A stretch of 21,594 bases of DNA, from contig JAKJDA010000003.1 of assembly GCA_022706165.1 (NCBI GenBank), forward strand, positions 3,253-24,846. Direction: 5' to 3'. A program made the translations under genes and the position numbers. Below the pieces are notes generated by a model. It did no database searches. It was not told the origin of the DNA and saw only the letters and a program-made list of their open reading frames with translations. Below are positions 1 through 7,463 of this stretch, piece after piece (position 1 is the stretch's first letter; each line of letters starts with the position of its first letter). Origin of the DNA: Candidatus Hydrogenedentota bacterium (lineage in GTDB: Bacteria; Hydrogenedentota; Hydrogenedentia; Hydrogenedentales; SLHB01).

Positions 1-14
1 CCGCCATAACCGCC

Positions 15-1028
15 TTACATGGTTTTGCCCATGACGGCCAAGAGGGGCCGGAGGGCTTCCATCAACTGCTCGAACCGTTTGGGTTTCAACGATTGCGGCC
101 CATCCGAAAAAGCCTCTTCGGGGCGCGGGTGCACCTCGAGCATCAATCCATCGGCCCCGCACGCCACCGCCGCGCACGACATCGGCGTCACAAGGTCCCA
201 GTGGCCGGTTCCGTGGCTAGGGTCGACCACCACCGGAAGATGGGTCAACTTCTTGAGCACCGGCACCGCGCTGAGATCGAGCGTGTTGCGCGTTTCCGTT
301 TCGAAGGTGCGAATGCCGCGTTCGCACAAAATGACGTTGGGATTGCCTTCCGACATGATGTATTCCGCCGACATGAGCAGTTCGTTGATCGTCGACATCA
401 TGCCGCGCTTCAAAAACACGGGTCTGCGAGCGCGGCCGACAGCCTTCAGCAGCCCATAATTCTGCATGTTGCGCGCGCCAATCTGAAGCATGTCCGCGTG
501 CTCTTCGACCAGCGGCACCTGTTCCGGCGTCATGACTTCCGTGACGAACGGAAGCCCGGTGATCTGGCTGGCTTCCTGAAGCAGGTGCAAGCCTTCCTCT
601 TCAAGGCCTTGGAAACTGTACGGAGACGTGCGCGGCTTGTAGGCCCCGCCCCGAAGCATCTGGGCGCCCGATGCCTTGACCAAATTGGCCGTTTCGATGA
701 TTTGTTCGCGCGATTCGACCGAACACGGGCCCGCAACCACGGCGAATTTGTCTTTGCCGAATTTCGCCGGCCCGACCTCGATAACCGTGTCTTCTTGCTT
801 GAGCTCGCGTCCGGCCAGTTTGAAGGGCTTGAGAATCGGCACGACCTGTTCGACGCCCGGCATCGACTCGAGCGATTGCAGACGCATCTTGCCGCGATCG
901 TCGCCCACGGCGCCGATGACCGTGCGTTCGACGCCTTCGATGAGGTGAGCCTGGTACCCGAGTTCTTCGACTTTCGCGACGACCCGCTTGATGTCCTCGG
1001 GTTCGCGGGATGACATTACGATAATCAT
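15..1028 (-). CDS. aroF: 3-deoxy-7-phosphoheptulonate (DAHP) synthase, AroF/AroG-beta type with N-terminal ferredoxin-like domain
   Basis: Catalyses condensation of phosphoenolpyruvate and erythrose 4-phosphate to DAHP, the entry step of the cytosolic shikimate pathway. The 337-residue protein has a roughly 75-residue N-terminal ferredoxin-like regulatory domain (starts [17 protein letters not shown]), then the barrel with GPCSVES at residues 100-106 (metal-ligand Cys102), the substrate loop [16 protein letters not shown] (126-141), DPSHGTGH with the metal-binding His, and the late EVHP and FSDGPQS motifs carrying the remaining ligands. Length and domain order fit the Thermotoga/Bacillus-like class. 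The ATG follows GAAGGGA about 11 bases upstream. It lies 110 bp downstream of the sugar operon and has a recognisable promoter of its own (1089-1117), so it may be transcribed alone as well as by read-through. Family assignment is certain; the trigger for feedback inhibition by the N-terminal domain (Phe, Tyr or other) cannot be read. Confidence 0.96.
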   Translation of the reverse strand: MIIVMSSREPEDIKRVVAKVEELGYQAHLIEGVERTVIGAVGDDRGKMRLQSLESMPGVEQVVPILKPFKLAGRELKQEDTVIEVGPAKFGKDKFAVVAGPCSVESREQIIETANLVKASGAQMLRGGAYKPRTSPYSFQGLEEEGLHLLQEASQITGLPFVTEVMTPEQVPLVEEHADMLQIGARNMQNYGLLKAVGRARRPVFLKRGMMSTINELLMSAEYIMSEGNPNVILCERGIRTFETETRNTLDLSAVPVLKKLTHLPVVVDPSHGTGHWDLVTPMSCAAVACGADGLMLEVHPRPEEAFSDGPQSLKPKRFEQLMEALRPLLAVMGKTM

Positions 1029-1088
1029 GTAAAAAAGGTCCCTTCGCCACCCTCGTGCCGGAAAAAACGCTTTTTGAAACAGAGGGAA

Positions 1089-1117
1089 AGTATACCCGTC
1101 GCGTTCCCGTGATGCAA
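1089..1117 (-). promoter_or_regulatory. Sigma70-type promoter for aroF
   Basis: On the minus strand TTGCAT (1112-1117) and TATACT (1089-1094) are separated by exactly 17 bp, leaving a leader of about 55 bases before the aroF ATG. The -10 box matches consensus at 5 of 6 positions, the -35 box at 3 of 6. A 7-bp inverted repeat (CCGTCGC at 1096-1102 and GCGACGG at 1130-1136) flanks the -35 region; it may be chance in this GC-rich DNA. Confidence 0.5.
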
Positions 1118-1138
1118 AACGCGCGCGTGGCGACGGAC

Positions 1139-2062
1139 TTATGCGGCTCCCAAGAATGCGAGCAGGTTGTCAACGGCTCCGTCGACGGCCCGGTCGACGC
1201 TTTCGTCGGTGAAACCGCCGATGTGGGGCGTCGCGACGACGCGGTCGTGGCGGATGAGCGGGTCGTCCTTGGGAGGTTCCGTGTCGAATACGTCGAAAGC
1301 GGCGCCGGCCACGTGGCCGTTGTCCAGCATGACGCCCAAAGCGGCTTTGTCGATCAAATCGGCCCGGGCCGTATTGATGACGAGGACGCCGCGTTTGGTC
1401 TTGGCGAGGGCGCTGGCGTCCAGCAAGGGCTTGCCGCAAGAAGGGCTATGCAACGTGAGGATGTCGGATTGCGCCAAAACATCCGCGAGGGGCGCATAGC
1501 GGAACGCAGGCGACGGATGAAAGGCAGGGTCAGGGGCGATGTCATACCCGAGAACCGTCATGCCGAAATGCGTGGCGATGCGGGCGACGTCGCGCCCGAT
1601 GACGCCGCATCCGATGACGCCCAATGTGCGACCGATGATCTCGACGCCTTTGCGGCGCTCCCAGCCGCCTTTTTTGATGCCCGCATCGCTGTAGGGAATC
1701 CATCGGGCAAGGGATAACATCAGGCCGAAGGTCAATTCGACGACCCCGCGGGCATTGGCCCCGGCGGCGCGCAGCACGGCGATGTCGAGGCGTTTGGCGG
1801 CGGCAAGATCGATGTTGTCAATGCCGGTTCCGTTCCGGCTGATGACCTTCAAGCGGGCAGCCGCTTCGAGCGCACGCGCCGAGACAGGCTCGACGCCGGC
1901 AAGATATCCGACGCAGTCTGGCAGCAGCCGGACAAGTTCCTCTTCCGAAGGTTGGGCTCCGGGGGTTGAAAAAACGATCTCGTGACCGGCCGCCTCCAAT
2001 TTGGCGAGGGAGGGATGACCGTTCTTGGTGACCGAGCGCGGCGTGACAAGTATCCTGGCCAT
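1139..2062 (-). CDS. D-isomer-specific 2-hydroxyacid dehydrogenase (phosphoglycerate dehydrogenase-like)
   Basis: An NAD(P)-dependent cytosolic oxidoreductase acting on a 2-hydroxy or 2-keto acid. The 307-residue protein shows the split catalytic domain and a Rossmann domain with GVIGCGVIG (nucleotide loop at residues 151-156), INTARA with catalytic Arg233, FDVFDTEPP with Glu262, and ATPHIGGFT with His280. It lacks the C-terminal ACT or ASB domains of true long SerA enzymes, so a biosynthetic serine role is not implied. The start is the ATG at 2062: it shares one base with the stop of the upstream isomerase gene (TAATG), and a GGAGG sits within that gene's last codons. The open frame continues upstream but would run over the isomerase gene. 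As last gene of the sugar operon it may oxidise or reduce an acid intermediate of that pathway. Substrate unknown. Confidence 0.9.
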   Translation of the reverse strand: MARILVTPRSVTKNGHPSLAKLEAAGHEIVFSTPGAQPSEEELVRLLPDCVGYLAGVEPVSARALEAAARLKVISRNGTGIDNIDLAAAKRLDIAVLRAAGANARGVVELTFGLMLSLARWIPYSDAGIKKGGWERRKGVEIIGRTLGVIGCGVIGRDVARIATHFGMTVLGYDIAPDPAFHPSPAFRYAPLADVLAQSDILTLHSPSCGKPLLDASALAKTKRGVLVINTARADLIDKAALGVMLDNGHVAGAAFDVFDTEPPKDDPLIRHDRVVATPHIGGFTDESVDRAVDGAVDNLLAFLGAA

Positions 2063-2616
2063 TATGCGATGACCTCCTGGCCTCCTCGGAAAAACACGCG
2101 TTTGGGAAAGCCTTCTCGTTCGATGTCGCCATAGTTGTGGCCGGCGTCGCCGGGATAGATGCACAGCGAGATGAGCGGTTCGTCGCCCGTGTTGATGGAG
2201 CGGTGGGCCCAGTAGGGCGGCACATAGACAAGCCTGTTGCGCGCCATCGGCGCGGGAACGCACCCGCCCTCGGCGGTCTTCATGAGCATGTATCCTTTTC
2301 CTCGGAGGCAAAGATAGACCTCGGCCGTCTCGGCCACGGTGTGGTAATGCCCCTTGGTCATGAAGTATTCGTCGCCGACGCGGCCAGGATATAATTTGCT
2401 GATGCAAAAGAGGAGATGTCCGTATTCGGCGGGAACGGCCTTTTCGAACACTTCATAGTGCACGGGATCGCCCGCGTCGATGAGGGCCTGGAGCGCGGCG
2501 CCATCGGCGTAATGGCCGAGCATGGCGGAGGCGCGGCGCACCACTACGCGATCGTGATCGCGCATGACGCCTTCCACAAGATCGATATCGACGCCAAAGG
2601 GTTGCATGTAGTCCAT
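2062..2616 (-). CDS. Cupin-type (archaeal-type) glucose-6-phosphate isomerase family protein
   Basis: A cytosolic metal-dependent aldose-ketose phosphate isomerase of the cupin GPI family, unrelated in fold to the usual Pgi. The 184-residue protein carries the diagnostic GDEYFMTKGHYH motif, with metal ligands His90, His92, Glu99 (AEVYLCL) and His138 (VPPYWAHRS), followed by the second cupin strand region. This matches the archaeal PgiA pattern in spacing and length. ATG at 2616 is preceded by AGGAG at 7 bases; the stop overlaps the next start by one base, indicating translational coupling. In this operon, next to an FGGY sugar kinase, the expected job is to interconvert a phosphorylated aldose and ketose, not necessarily glucose 6-phosphate. 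Family confident, substrate inferred. Confidence 0.9.
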   Translation of the reverse strand: MDYMQPFGVDIDLVEGVMRDHDRVVVRRASAMLGHYADGAALQALIDAGDPVHYEVFEKAVPAEYGHLLFCISKLYPGRVGDEYFMTKGHYHTVAETAEVYLCLRGKGYMLMKTAEGGCVPAPMARNRLVYVPPYWAHRSINTGDEPLISLCIYPGDAGHNYGDIEREGFPKRVFFRGGQEVIA

Positions 2617-2631
2617 GATGATCTCCTGACG

Positions 2632-3603
2632 TTAGCGGACGGACGCCGCGATAGCGGACAACTCGTCGAAAGCCGGACCAGACGCCGGGATGTCGATGTG
2701 GAACACCTCGGCAATCACGCGGGTCCAGCCGTGAATAAAGTATATCCAGCCGTCCTCGATCTTCAGGCCCCGGGCCTTTTCCTGGGCGCGCGCCTGATCG
2801 AGGAAGACAAGGTTGCCGCGATAGTTGAAGTCCCAGGCATAGCCCCCTTCCGGAAAGACCGCCGCGTCGGTCAACGGCGATCCCGGCGCGTCCTTGCCGA
2901 GGCCCGTGGCATTGACGACGAGGGAGCCGGGCTTGAGCGTGGCGCAGAGACGATCGTTGTCTTCCGGATGCGGGCAGTGGTGATACTCGACAGAAATGCC
3001 CGGGTTGGTTTTTGCGTGAATGTGTTTCATTTCCGCAAGACGGGGTTCGCTGCGATTGGAAACGACGATGCGGGCCGGACGATTGCCCGGAGCGCAGGTC
3101 TCCATGAGGTAGCACGTCAAGGCGATAGACGATCCCCCCGCTCCGAGGACAAAAAGCTCGGCCCCTGTCGCGGCCCAGTAGTTCTCCGGCAGAAACGCGG
3201 CGAGGCTCAAACCGCTGGTGATAGGGTCTTTCGCGTGACCGGCCAGTTTGGCCCCCTGCTTGGAAATCGAACTGATCTCGCCCATCAACTGCGCATACGG
3301 GTCAAGCGCGTCGAATAAATCGCGCGTCGCCGCGAGCAGGTCGATCTTGTGCGTCGTGACAAGCGCCCCCAGCGACAAGGGATCGGACTTGATGAAGGAA
3401 ACCACGTTGCGGTACACGGCGGCATCGTCGTGCCATTTGCAGTCGATGCCGACGATATGCTCGCTGATGCCCAGACGACGGGCCCATGCGGGAAATACGC
3501 GCATGATGGAAGACTTCCCCGTCGTCACCCCTATGAAGTACATCGTCGGTTCGTTGGCCTGCGGAAATCGCAAGTCAGCGGTTGCGCAGAAGGCGTTTGA
3601 CAT
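2632..3603 (-). CDS. Shikimate/quinate dehydrogenase-like oxidoreductase, divergent
   Basis: A 323-residue member of the shikimate dehydrogenase superfamily, predicted cytosolic and NAD(P)-dependent. Visible are VTTHKIDLL, placing the catalytic Lys where AroE has it, an aspartate in GHAKDPITSG at the place of the second catalytic residue, the Rossmann loop LGAGGSS, VNATGLGK and the C-terminal WDFNYRG. However, the AroE substrate-binding stretch (G-x-P-I-x-H-S-x-S-P) is replaced by GVTTGKSSIM, and the usual Asn of the A-V-N-T region is a Ser in GEISSISK. It is also longer than typical AroE (about 270-290). This argues for a different polyol or cyclitol substrate rather than housekeeping shikimate synthesis. 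The first ATG is preferred because it has AAGGGA upstream; the alternative ATG 20 codons later has none. It sits 15 bp before the isomerase gene. Confidence 0.82.
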   Translation of the reverse strand: MSNAFCATADLRFPQANEPTMYFIGVTTGKSSIMRVFPAWARRLGISEHIVGIDCKWHDDAAVYRNVVSFIKSDPLSLGALVTTHKIDLLAATRDLFDALDPYAQLMGEISSISKQGAKLAGHAKDPITSGLSLAAFLPENYWAATGAELFVLGAGGSSIALTCYLMETCAPGNRPARIVVSNRSEPRLAEMKHIHAKTNPGISVEYHHCPHPEDNDRLCATLKPGSLVVNATGLGKDAPGSPLTDAAVFPEGGYAWDFNYRGNLVFLDQARAQEKARGLKIEDGWIYFIHGWTRVIAEVFHIDIPASGPAFDELSAIAASVR

Positions 3604-3639
3604 ACAGCGGTCCCTTCGGTTGTCGGCGTGCGACAGGTT

Positions 3640-5151
3640 TCATTGCCCCTTCTCGAGGAGGGCCAACATTTCTTCATACTTGACGAGACGCGAGACGTAG
3701 TAGGCGGCCATGGCTTTGCGCGGACGAACCGCCTTCCGGATGCGAATCCACTTTCTCGCAGTCGCGGATAGATCGGAAAACAGGCCAACGCCGTAGCCTG
3801 CGACAAGGGCGGAACCCAGGGGAGCGCCTTCCGTTCGCTCGACGAGACCGACGGGGATTTGCTGCGCGTCCGCCTTGATGGCGTTCCAGACCGCGCTTCT
3901 ATCGCCGCCGCCCGTCACGTGAAGCTTCTGGATGGCGGTGCGGCCGTACAGGTTCACCAGAAGCTTTCCATAGATTGCGTATTCGAGCGCGACCGACTCC
4001 AACACGGCGCGGTAAAGATGCGCGGCGGTGTGGCTCCACGATAGCCCCGTCCACGCGCCGCGCAACCCGGGTTGGCTTGGACAAACGCGCCCGCCCAAAT
4101 GCGGCGCAAACAGCGGAACCTCTTCGCGAAGGTCCACGCGCGCGGCGAGTGCGTCCAGCCGGTCAAGGGAGAGGGCTTTGCGGCGCTTGCCGCCGCCGCC
4201 TTCGGCGAGGAGCGCGCGGAACCATTCAAGATTCATCCCGCCGCCGTTGATGTAGGCATACGGATGCCAGAGCCCCGGCACGGCGGAGCGGCCACAGCCC
4301 AGCGTGCGCGATTCCGTATCCGGGGCGAAGGTCCGAGTTGTTCCCGCAAACACGGACGCCGTGCCGGCCACATCCACGCAGACGCCTTCACGAACGGCGC
4401 CGGCCGCCAAAAAACTCGCCGCCGTGTCGCCACACCCCGCGACGACAGGCGTGCCCGCTTTGGCGCCGCAAGCGCGCGCCATCGCGGGGGTTAGTTCGCC
4501 CACAAGGGCATTGGGGGCGACCACCGCCGCCAGCTTGGCAGGATCGAGGCGAAAGGCTTGGCACAAATCGGCGTCCCAACGAGCGGCGCGGTTGTCCGCG
4601 AAGCCGCTGAAATGCAGATAGGTCGTATCGATGAAAGCGCGGGAAGCGTCCAACCCGCACAGGCGCATCGCCGCATACGCTCCCGGTTGCACGAACGACG
4701 CGATGGTTCGATACACCGTCTTGCGTTCGTGCATCCACCACAAAATTTTGGGACCATGATTGAAACTGGGGGGGCAACCCGCTTTGCGGACGATCTCATC
4801 GCCGGCTTTGCGTTCCATCTGGGCGATATACGGGGCGCAGCGCGTATCGAGCCAGGAGTCGTAATGGGTGACGTGACGGCCCGCGGCGTTAATGCCAATC
4901 ACGCCCGCCATTTGCCCGTCAATGCCAATGCCCTTGATGGAAGCGGCATCGACGCCGGCCTTTTTGATGCAGGAACGGATGGTTTGGCGCACGGAGCGCA
5001 CCTGCCGCTCCGGGTCTTCTTCCACCACGCCCGGCTTGGGACGATGAAGCTCGGATGGACAGAACGCCTGCGCCAGGGTTTCGCCCCGCTCGGAAAACAG
5101 CGCCGCTTTCGTCCCTTGCGTTCCGATGTCGACCCCAATGACGGTTCTCAT
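3640..5151 (-). CDS. FGGY-family carbohydrate kinase (xylulokinase-like)
   Basis: ATP-dependent phosphorylation of a ketose, polyol or similar sugar in the cytosol. The 503-residue protein has the expected two-domain layout: GVDIGTQGTKAALF (residues 6-19, phosphate 1), a GIDGQMAGV stretch (76-84) resembling the SGQMHG of xylulokinases, WLDTRC, the catalytic aspartate in AGCGDTAASFLAAGA (Asp242), and the adenosine motif HVTGGGDRSAVWNAI near residue 420. Length is normal for FGGY kinases. It lies 25 bp after the zinc dehydrogenase gene and 36 bp before the shikimate-dehydrogenase-like gene, with a GGAGCG upstream of its ATG. It should provide the phosphorylated intermediate used by the cupin isomerase. 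Xylulose is the nearest guess, but FGGY specificity cannot be read reliably by eye. Confidence 0.93.
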   Translation of the reverse strand: MRTVIGVDIGTQGTKAALFSERGETLAQAFCPSELHRPKPGVVEEDPERQVRSVRQTIRSCIKKAGVDAASIKGIGIDGQMAGVIGINAAGRHVTHYDSWLDTRCAPYIAQMERKAGDEIVRKAGCPPSFNHGPKILWWMHERKTVYRTIASFVQPGAYAAMRLCGLDASRAFIDTTYLHFSGFADNRAARWDADLCQAFRLDPAKLAAVVAPNALVGELTPAMARACGAKAGTPVVAGCGDTAASFLAAGAVREGVCVDVAGTASVFAGTTRTFAPDTESRTLGCGRSAVPGLWHPYAYINGGGMNLEWFRALLAEGGGGKRRKALSLDRLDALAARVDLREEVPLFAPHLGGRVCPSQPGLRGAWTGLSWSHTAAHLYRAVLESVALEYAIYGKLLVNLYGRTAIQKLHVTGGGDRSAVWNAIKADAQQIPVGLVERTEGAPLGSALVAGYGVGLFSDLSATARKWIRIRKAVRPRKAMAAYYVSRLVKYEEMLALLEKGQ

Positions 5152-5176
5152 GTGCGTACGCTCCGTCGGCCTGATG

Positions 5177-6229
5177 CTACGGTTGCCGCTGGATAACCAC
5201 TTTCATGGCCTGTCCGTGGAGCGCCTTTTCGAAAGCGCTGGCCATGTCGTTCATGTCAAAGGTGTGCGAAACCACGCTGGACACGTCGACGCTGCCATCG
5301 AGAATCAGGCCAAGCGCCGTGCGAAAATGGCACGGAGCGCCGCCGGTTACGCCGGTAACCACGAGATTCTTGTAATGAATCAGGTTGGCGTCCACGCGGA
5401 TACAGGGCCGGTCCTTCGGAAGTCCGCCAAAAAAACACACGCGTCCAAATGGAGCCAGCAGTCCCAGACTCTGTTCTTGGACAGCGGGCACGGAGCAAGC
5501 CGTGATGATGACATCCGCGCCCCGTCCTTCGGTAAGGCGCATCACGGTCTCGGCGACGTCGCACCGTCCAGGATCGATGAGATGCTCGATGCCTACGCGC
5601 GCCGCCTGATCCAAACGGTCGGGCTGCGTGTCGATCACCGCAACGGTCCCCGCTCCGGAATGGCGGGCCAGCATGGCGTGCATCAGGCCGATTGGCCCGG
5701 CGCCGAATATCAGGACGGTCTCGCCTGGCTGTATGCTGACGGAACGGTTGCCGTTCACGACGCAGGAGAGCGGTTCGATGAGGGCCGCGTGGACAAACGG
5801 CATATCGGGCGGCAAGGGAAACACGCTTCCTTGTTGGATGCTGGCATGGGGGATTCGCACATACTCCGCGTGGGCCCCGTCCATGTTGATGCCGAAGGCG
5901 CTGTAGTCGGGGCACATGTTGAATAGGCCCTTGGCGCACATCGAACATCGGGAACAGCCAATGTTCGGAGCAACCCCGACGCGCATTCCGATCGGAAAGA
6001 GGTCCGCCGCTTTCGGGCCGGCCTGCGCCACCACGCCGGCGAACTCGTGACCGAGAACAACCCTCTGTCCATCCCTGAGCTTGCGCTGACCGCTCTGAAT
6101 AATGCGCAGATCGGTGCCGCAAATAGACGACGCCATGACGCGAACCAGGAGTTCATCGTCGCCAATGGCGGGGATGGGAATGTCTTGGATTTTGTAGCCC
6201 GCGTTCTGGGTATAGGTGGCGGCAATCAT
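5177..6229 (-). CDS. Zinc-dependent medium-chain alcohol/polyol dehydrogenase
   Basis: An NAD(P)-dependent zinc dehydrogenase of the sorbitol/threonine dehydrogenase type, 350 residues. Catalytic zinc ligands are recognisable as Cys37 (ICGTDLRI), His61-Glu62 (GHEFAGVV) and probably Glu152 (IEPLSC). Structural zinc is bound by Cys92, Cys95, Cys98 and Cys106 (C-x2-C-x2-C-x7-C). The nucleotide loop is FGAGPIGLM (175-183). The chosen ATG at 6229 overlaps the stop of the upstream Gfo/Idh gene as ATGA; the open frame extends further upstream but only by running through that gene. The pair Gfo/Idh dehydrogenase plus zinc dehydrogenase is reminiscent of the Thermotoga maritima inositol pathway, in which two such enzymes oxidise the ring successively. 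That is an analogy, not evidence of the substrate. Confidence 0.94.
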   Translation of the reverse strand: MIAATYTQNAGYKIQDIPIPAIGDDELLVRVMASSICGTDLRIIQSGQRKLRDGQRVVLGHEFAGVVAQAGPKAADLFPIGMRVGVAPNIGCSRCSMCAKGLFNMCPDYSAFGINMDGAHAEYVRIPHASIQQGSVFPLPPDMPFVHAALIEPLSCVVNGNRSVSIQPGETVLIFGAGPIGLMHAMLARHSGAGTVAVIDTQPDRLDQAARVGIEHLIDPGRCDVAETVMRLTEGRGADVIITACSVPAVQEQSLGLLAPFGRVCFFGGLPKDRPCIRVDANLIHYKNLVVTGVTGGAPCHFRTALGLILDGSVDVSSVVSHTFDMNDMASAFEKALHGQAMKVVIQRQP

Positions 6230-7272
6230 GTGGTCACCGTCACCGGTTCGCCGGATTGTATGGAACGGTTCGCGGCGACCACCGCCGCCACGGCCTGGAG
6301 ACCGTCTTGGCCGCTCACAGAAGGGCTCTCGTCCCGCTCTAGGCACGCGATGAAATGCTCCAACTCGGAGACGTATGCATCTTTGAACAAATCCCGCCAA
6401 CTTTGCACCGCGTCGGCGTAGACGGTTCCCTTTCCGGTAACCGTGACATCATCGACCGTGACCTTCGAGAATCCCGGTTTCACCGTCGATCCGATGAAAA
6501 GGGCTCCCCGCTCGCAAAGGACCTCGACCCGGGCGTCATACCCATAATGAGCGGGACACGTGCCGTCGATGCTGCCGATAGCCCCGTTGGCGAATCGGAG
6601 ACTCACGAGGGCATTGTCGTAGAAGTCGGGAAAATCGCTCTTGGCGTCCGGGCACTTGAAGTTGGCGGCTTCGGCATACACGCGAACGATGTCGCTGCCT
6701 GCCAGCCAGCGGACCGAGTCAAAGTCGTGGCTGTTGACCTCGGCCAAAATGCCGTTGCTCTTGCCGATGTCATAGATCCAGGGCGGCGGCAACCCCGGCC
6801 CGCGGCCTGTGGACTTGATGATCATGACGCGACCCATGTCGCCGCTGTCGAGGATGGCCTTGGCCCGCAGGAAGCCTTCGCTGAAACGCCGCATGAAGCC
6901 CAACTGAAGCTTAACGCCATTCTGGGACGCCGCCTCGTTGATCGCGCGGCATTCGGCCACGGTGATGGCCATGGGTTTTTCCAAAAAGACGTGCTTTTTG
7001 CGATCCGCCGCCGCACAGGCGATGGGACAATGGAGAAACGTGGGCGTCACGATGATAACGGCGTCGACGCACGGATCGGCCACGGCTTCCCGGTAATCCG
7101 TATACAACGCCGTCACCCCAAGCTCATCGCCGGCCTGTTTCAGGGCGTCCAAATTGGCGTCGCACAGCGCCGTCATTTCGGCATTCATGATGCGTCGCGT
7201 CACGTTGCGGGCATGGACCATGCCGGCGCGTCCCACGCCGACCAGACAGAATCGCGTACTCGGTTTGGCCAC
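6226..7272 (-). CDS. Gfo/Idh/MocA-family oxidoreductase (inositol 2-dehydrogenase-like)
   Basis: A cytosolic NAD(P)-dependent dehydrogenase for a sugar or cyclitol, first gene of the operon. From the chosen GTG the protein has 348 residues: LVGVGRAGMVHARN at the N terminus (Rossmann loop 12-17), the family signature FLEKPMA (EKP at 98-100, catalytic Lys99), and NSHDFDSVRWL around His182, which aligns with the catalytic His of inositol dehydrogenases. The start is GTG at 7272, not an upstream ATG: a run AAGAGGGGGG directly precedes it, and the upstream ATGs lie inside or at the edge of the -10 box at 7325-7330 and would not be translated. The stop overlaps the next gene by 4 bp. Myo-inositol-like substrates are plausible but unproven. 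Confidence 0.92.
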   Translation of the reverse strand: MAKPSTRFCLVGVGRAGMVHARNVTRRIMNAEMTALCDANLDALKQAGDELGVTALYTDYREAVADPCVDAVIIVTPTFLHCPIACAAADRKKHVFLEKPMAITVAECRAINEAASQNGVKLQLGFMRRFSEGFLRAKAILDSGDMGRVMIIKSTGRGPGLPPPWIYDIGKSNGILAEVNSHDFDSVRWLAGSDIVRVYAEAANFKCPDAKSDFPDFYDNALVSLRFANGAIGSIDGTCPAHYGYDARVEVLCERGALFIGSTVKPGFSKVTVDDVTVTGKGTVYADAVQSWRDLFKDAYVSELEHFIACLERDESPSVSGQDGLQAVAAVVAANRSIQSGEPVTVTT

Positions 7273-7324
7273 AGTCCCCCCTCTTGCATGAAGCGTCCGT
7301 TTATCACGCAGCGCCATTCGTTCC

Positions 7325-7353
7325 ATTATACGTTTGTTCGAACATTCTGTCAA
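7325..7353 (-). promoter_or_regulatory. Perfect-consensus sigma70 promoter of the sugar operon, with palindromic operator candidate
   Basis: On the minus strand TTGACA (7348-7353) and TATAAT (7325-7330) are separated by 17 bp, i.e. consensus at all 12 hexamer positions. The spacer contains the 10-bp perfect palindrome TGTTCGAACA (7335-7344), well placed for a repressor. Transcription would begin near 7318, giving about a 45-base leader before the GTG start. A promoter this strong in a catabolic operon normally needs repression; the regulator is not in the window. Confidence 0.85.
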
Positions 7354-7391
7354 TGCGGCGGCAATGGGGGATTCCGCGCTCCGCCCTGCGC

Positions 7392-7421
7392 TTGGGTGGA
7401 CCGTGGGCCGTGCGCTATACT
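7392..7421 (+). promoter_or_regulatory. Sigma70-type promoter for trxB
   Basis: TTGGGT (7392-7397) and TATACT (7416-7421) are separated by 18 bp, about 40 bases upstream of the trxB ATG. It diverges from the sugar-operon promoter at 7325-7353 with about 38 bp between the two -35 boxes. The -10 is close to consensus, the -35 moderate. Confidence 0.55.
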
Positions 7422-7463
7422 GGCCACTCTCCAAAACAGAAAAAGCAACTCAGGAGTGAAGGC

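Noticed and set aside
93..1013. A 306-codon plus-strand frame opposite aroF.
   Set aside because: Shadow of aroF codons; the composition (Arg, His, Phe, Asp rich) is typical of antisense reading.
2416..3318. A 300-codon plus-strand frame opposite the cupin isomerase and shikimate-dehydrogenase-like genes.
   Set aside because: It is antisense to two confidently identified genes, has no ribosome binding site in a sensible place and shows no motif.
7335..7344. TGTTCGAACA as a LexA (SOS) box.
   Set aside because: It resembles half of known LexA sites but does not fit the spaced CGAAC-N4-GTTCG layout, and a metabolic operon is an unlikely SOS target. Kept only as an unassigned operator candidate.
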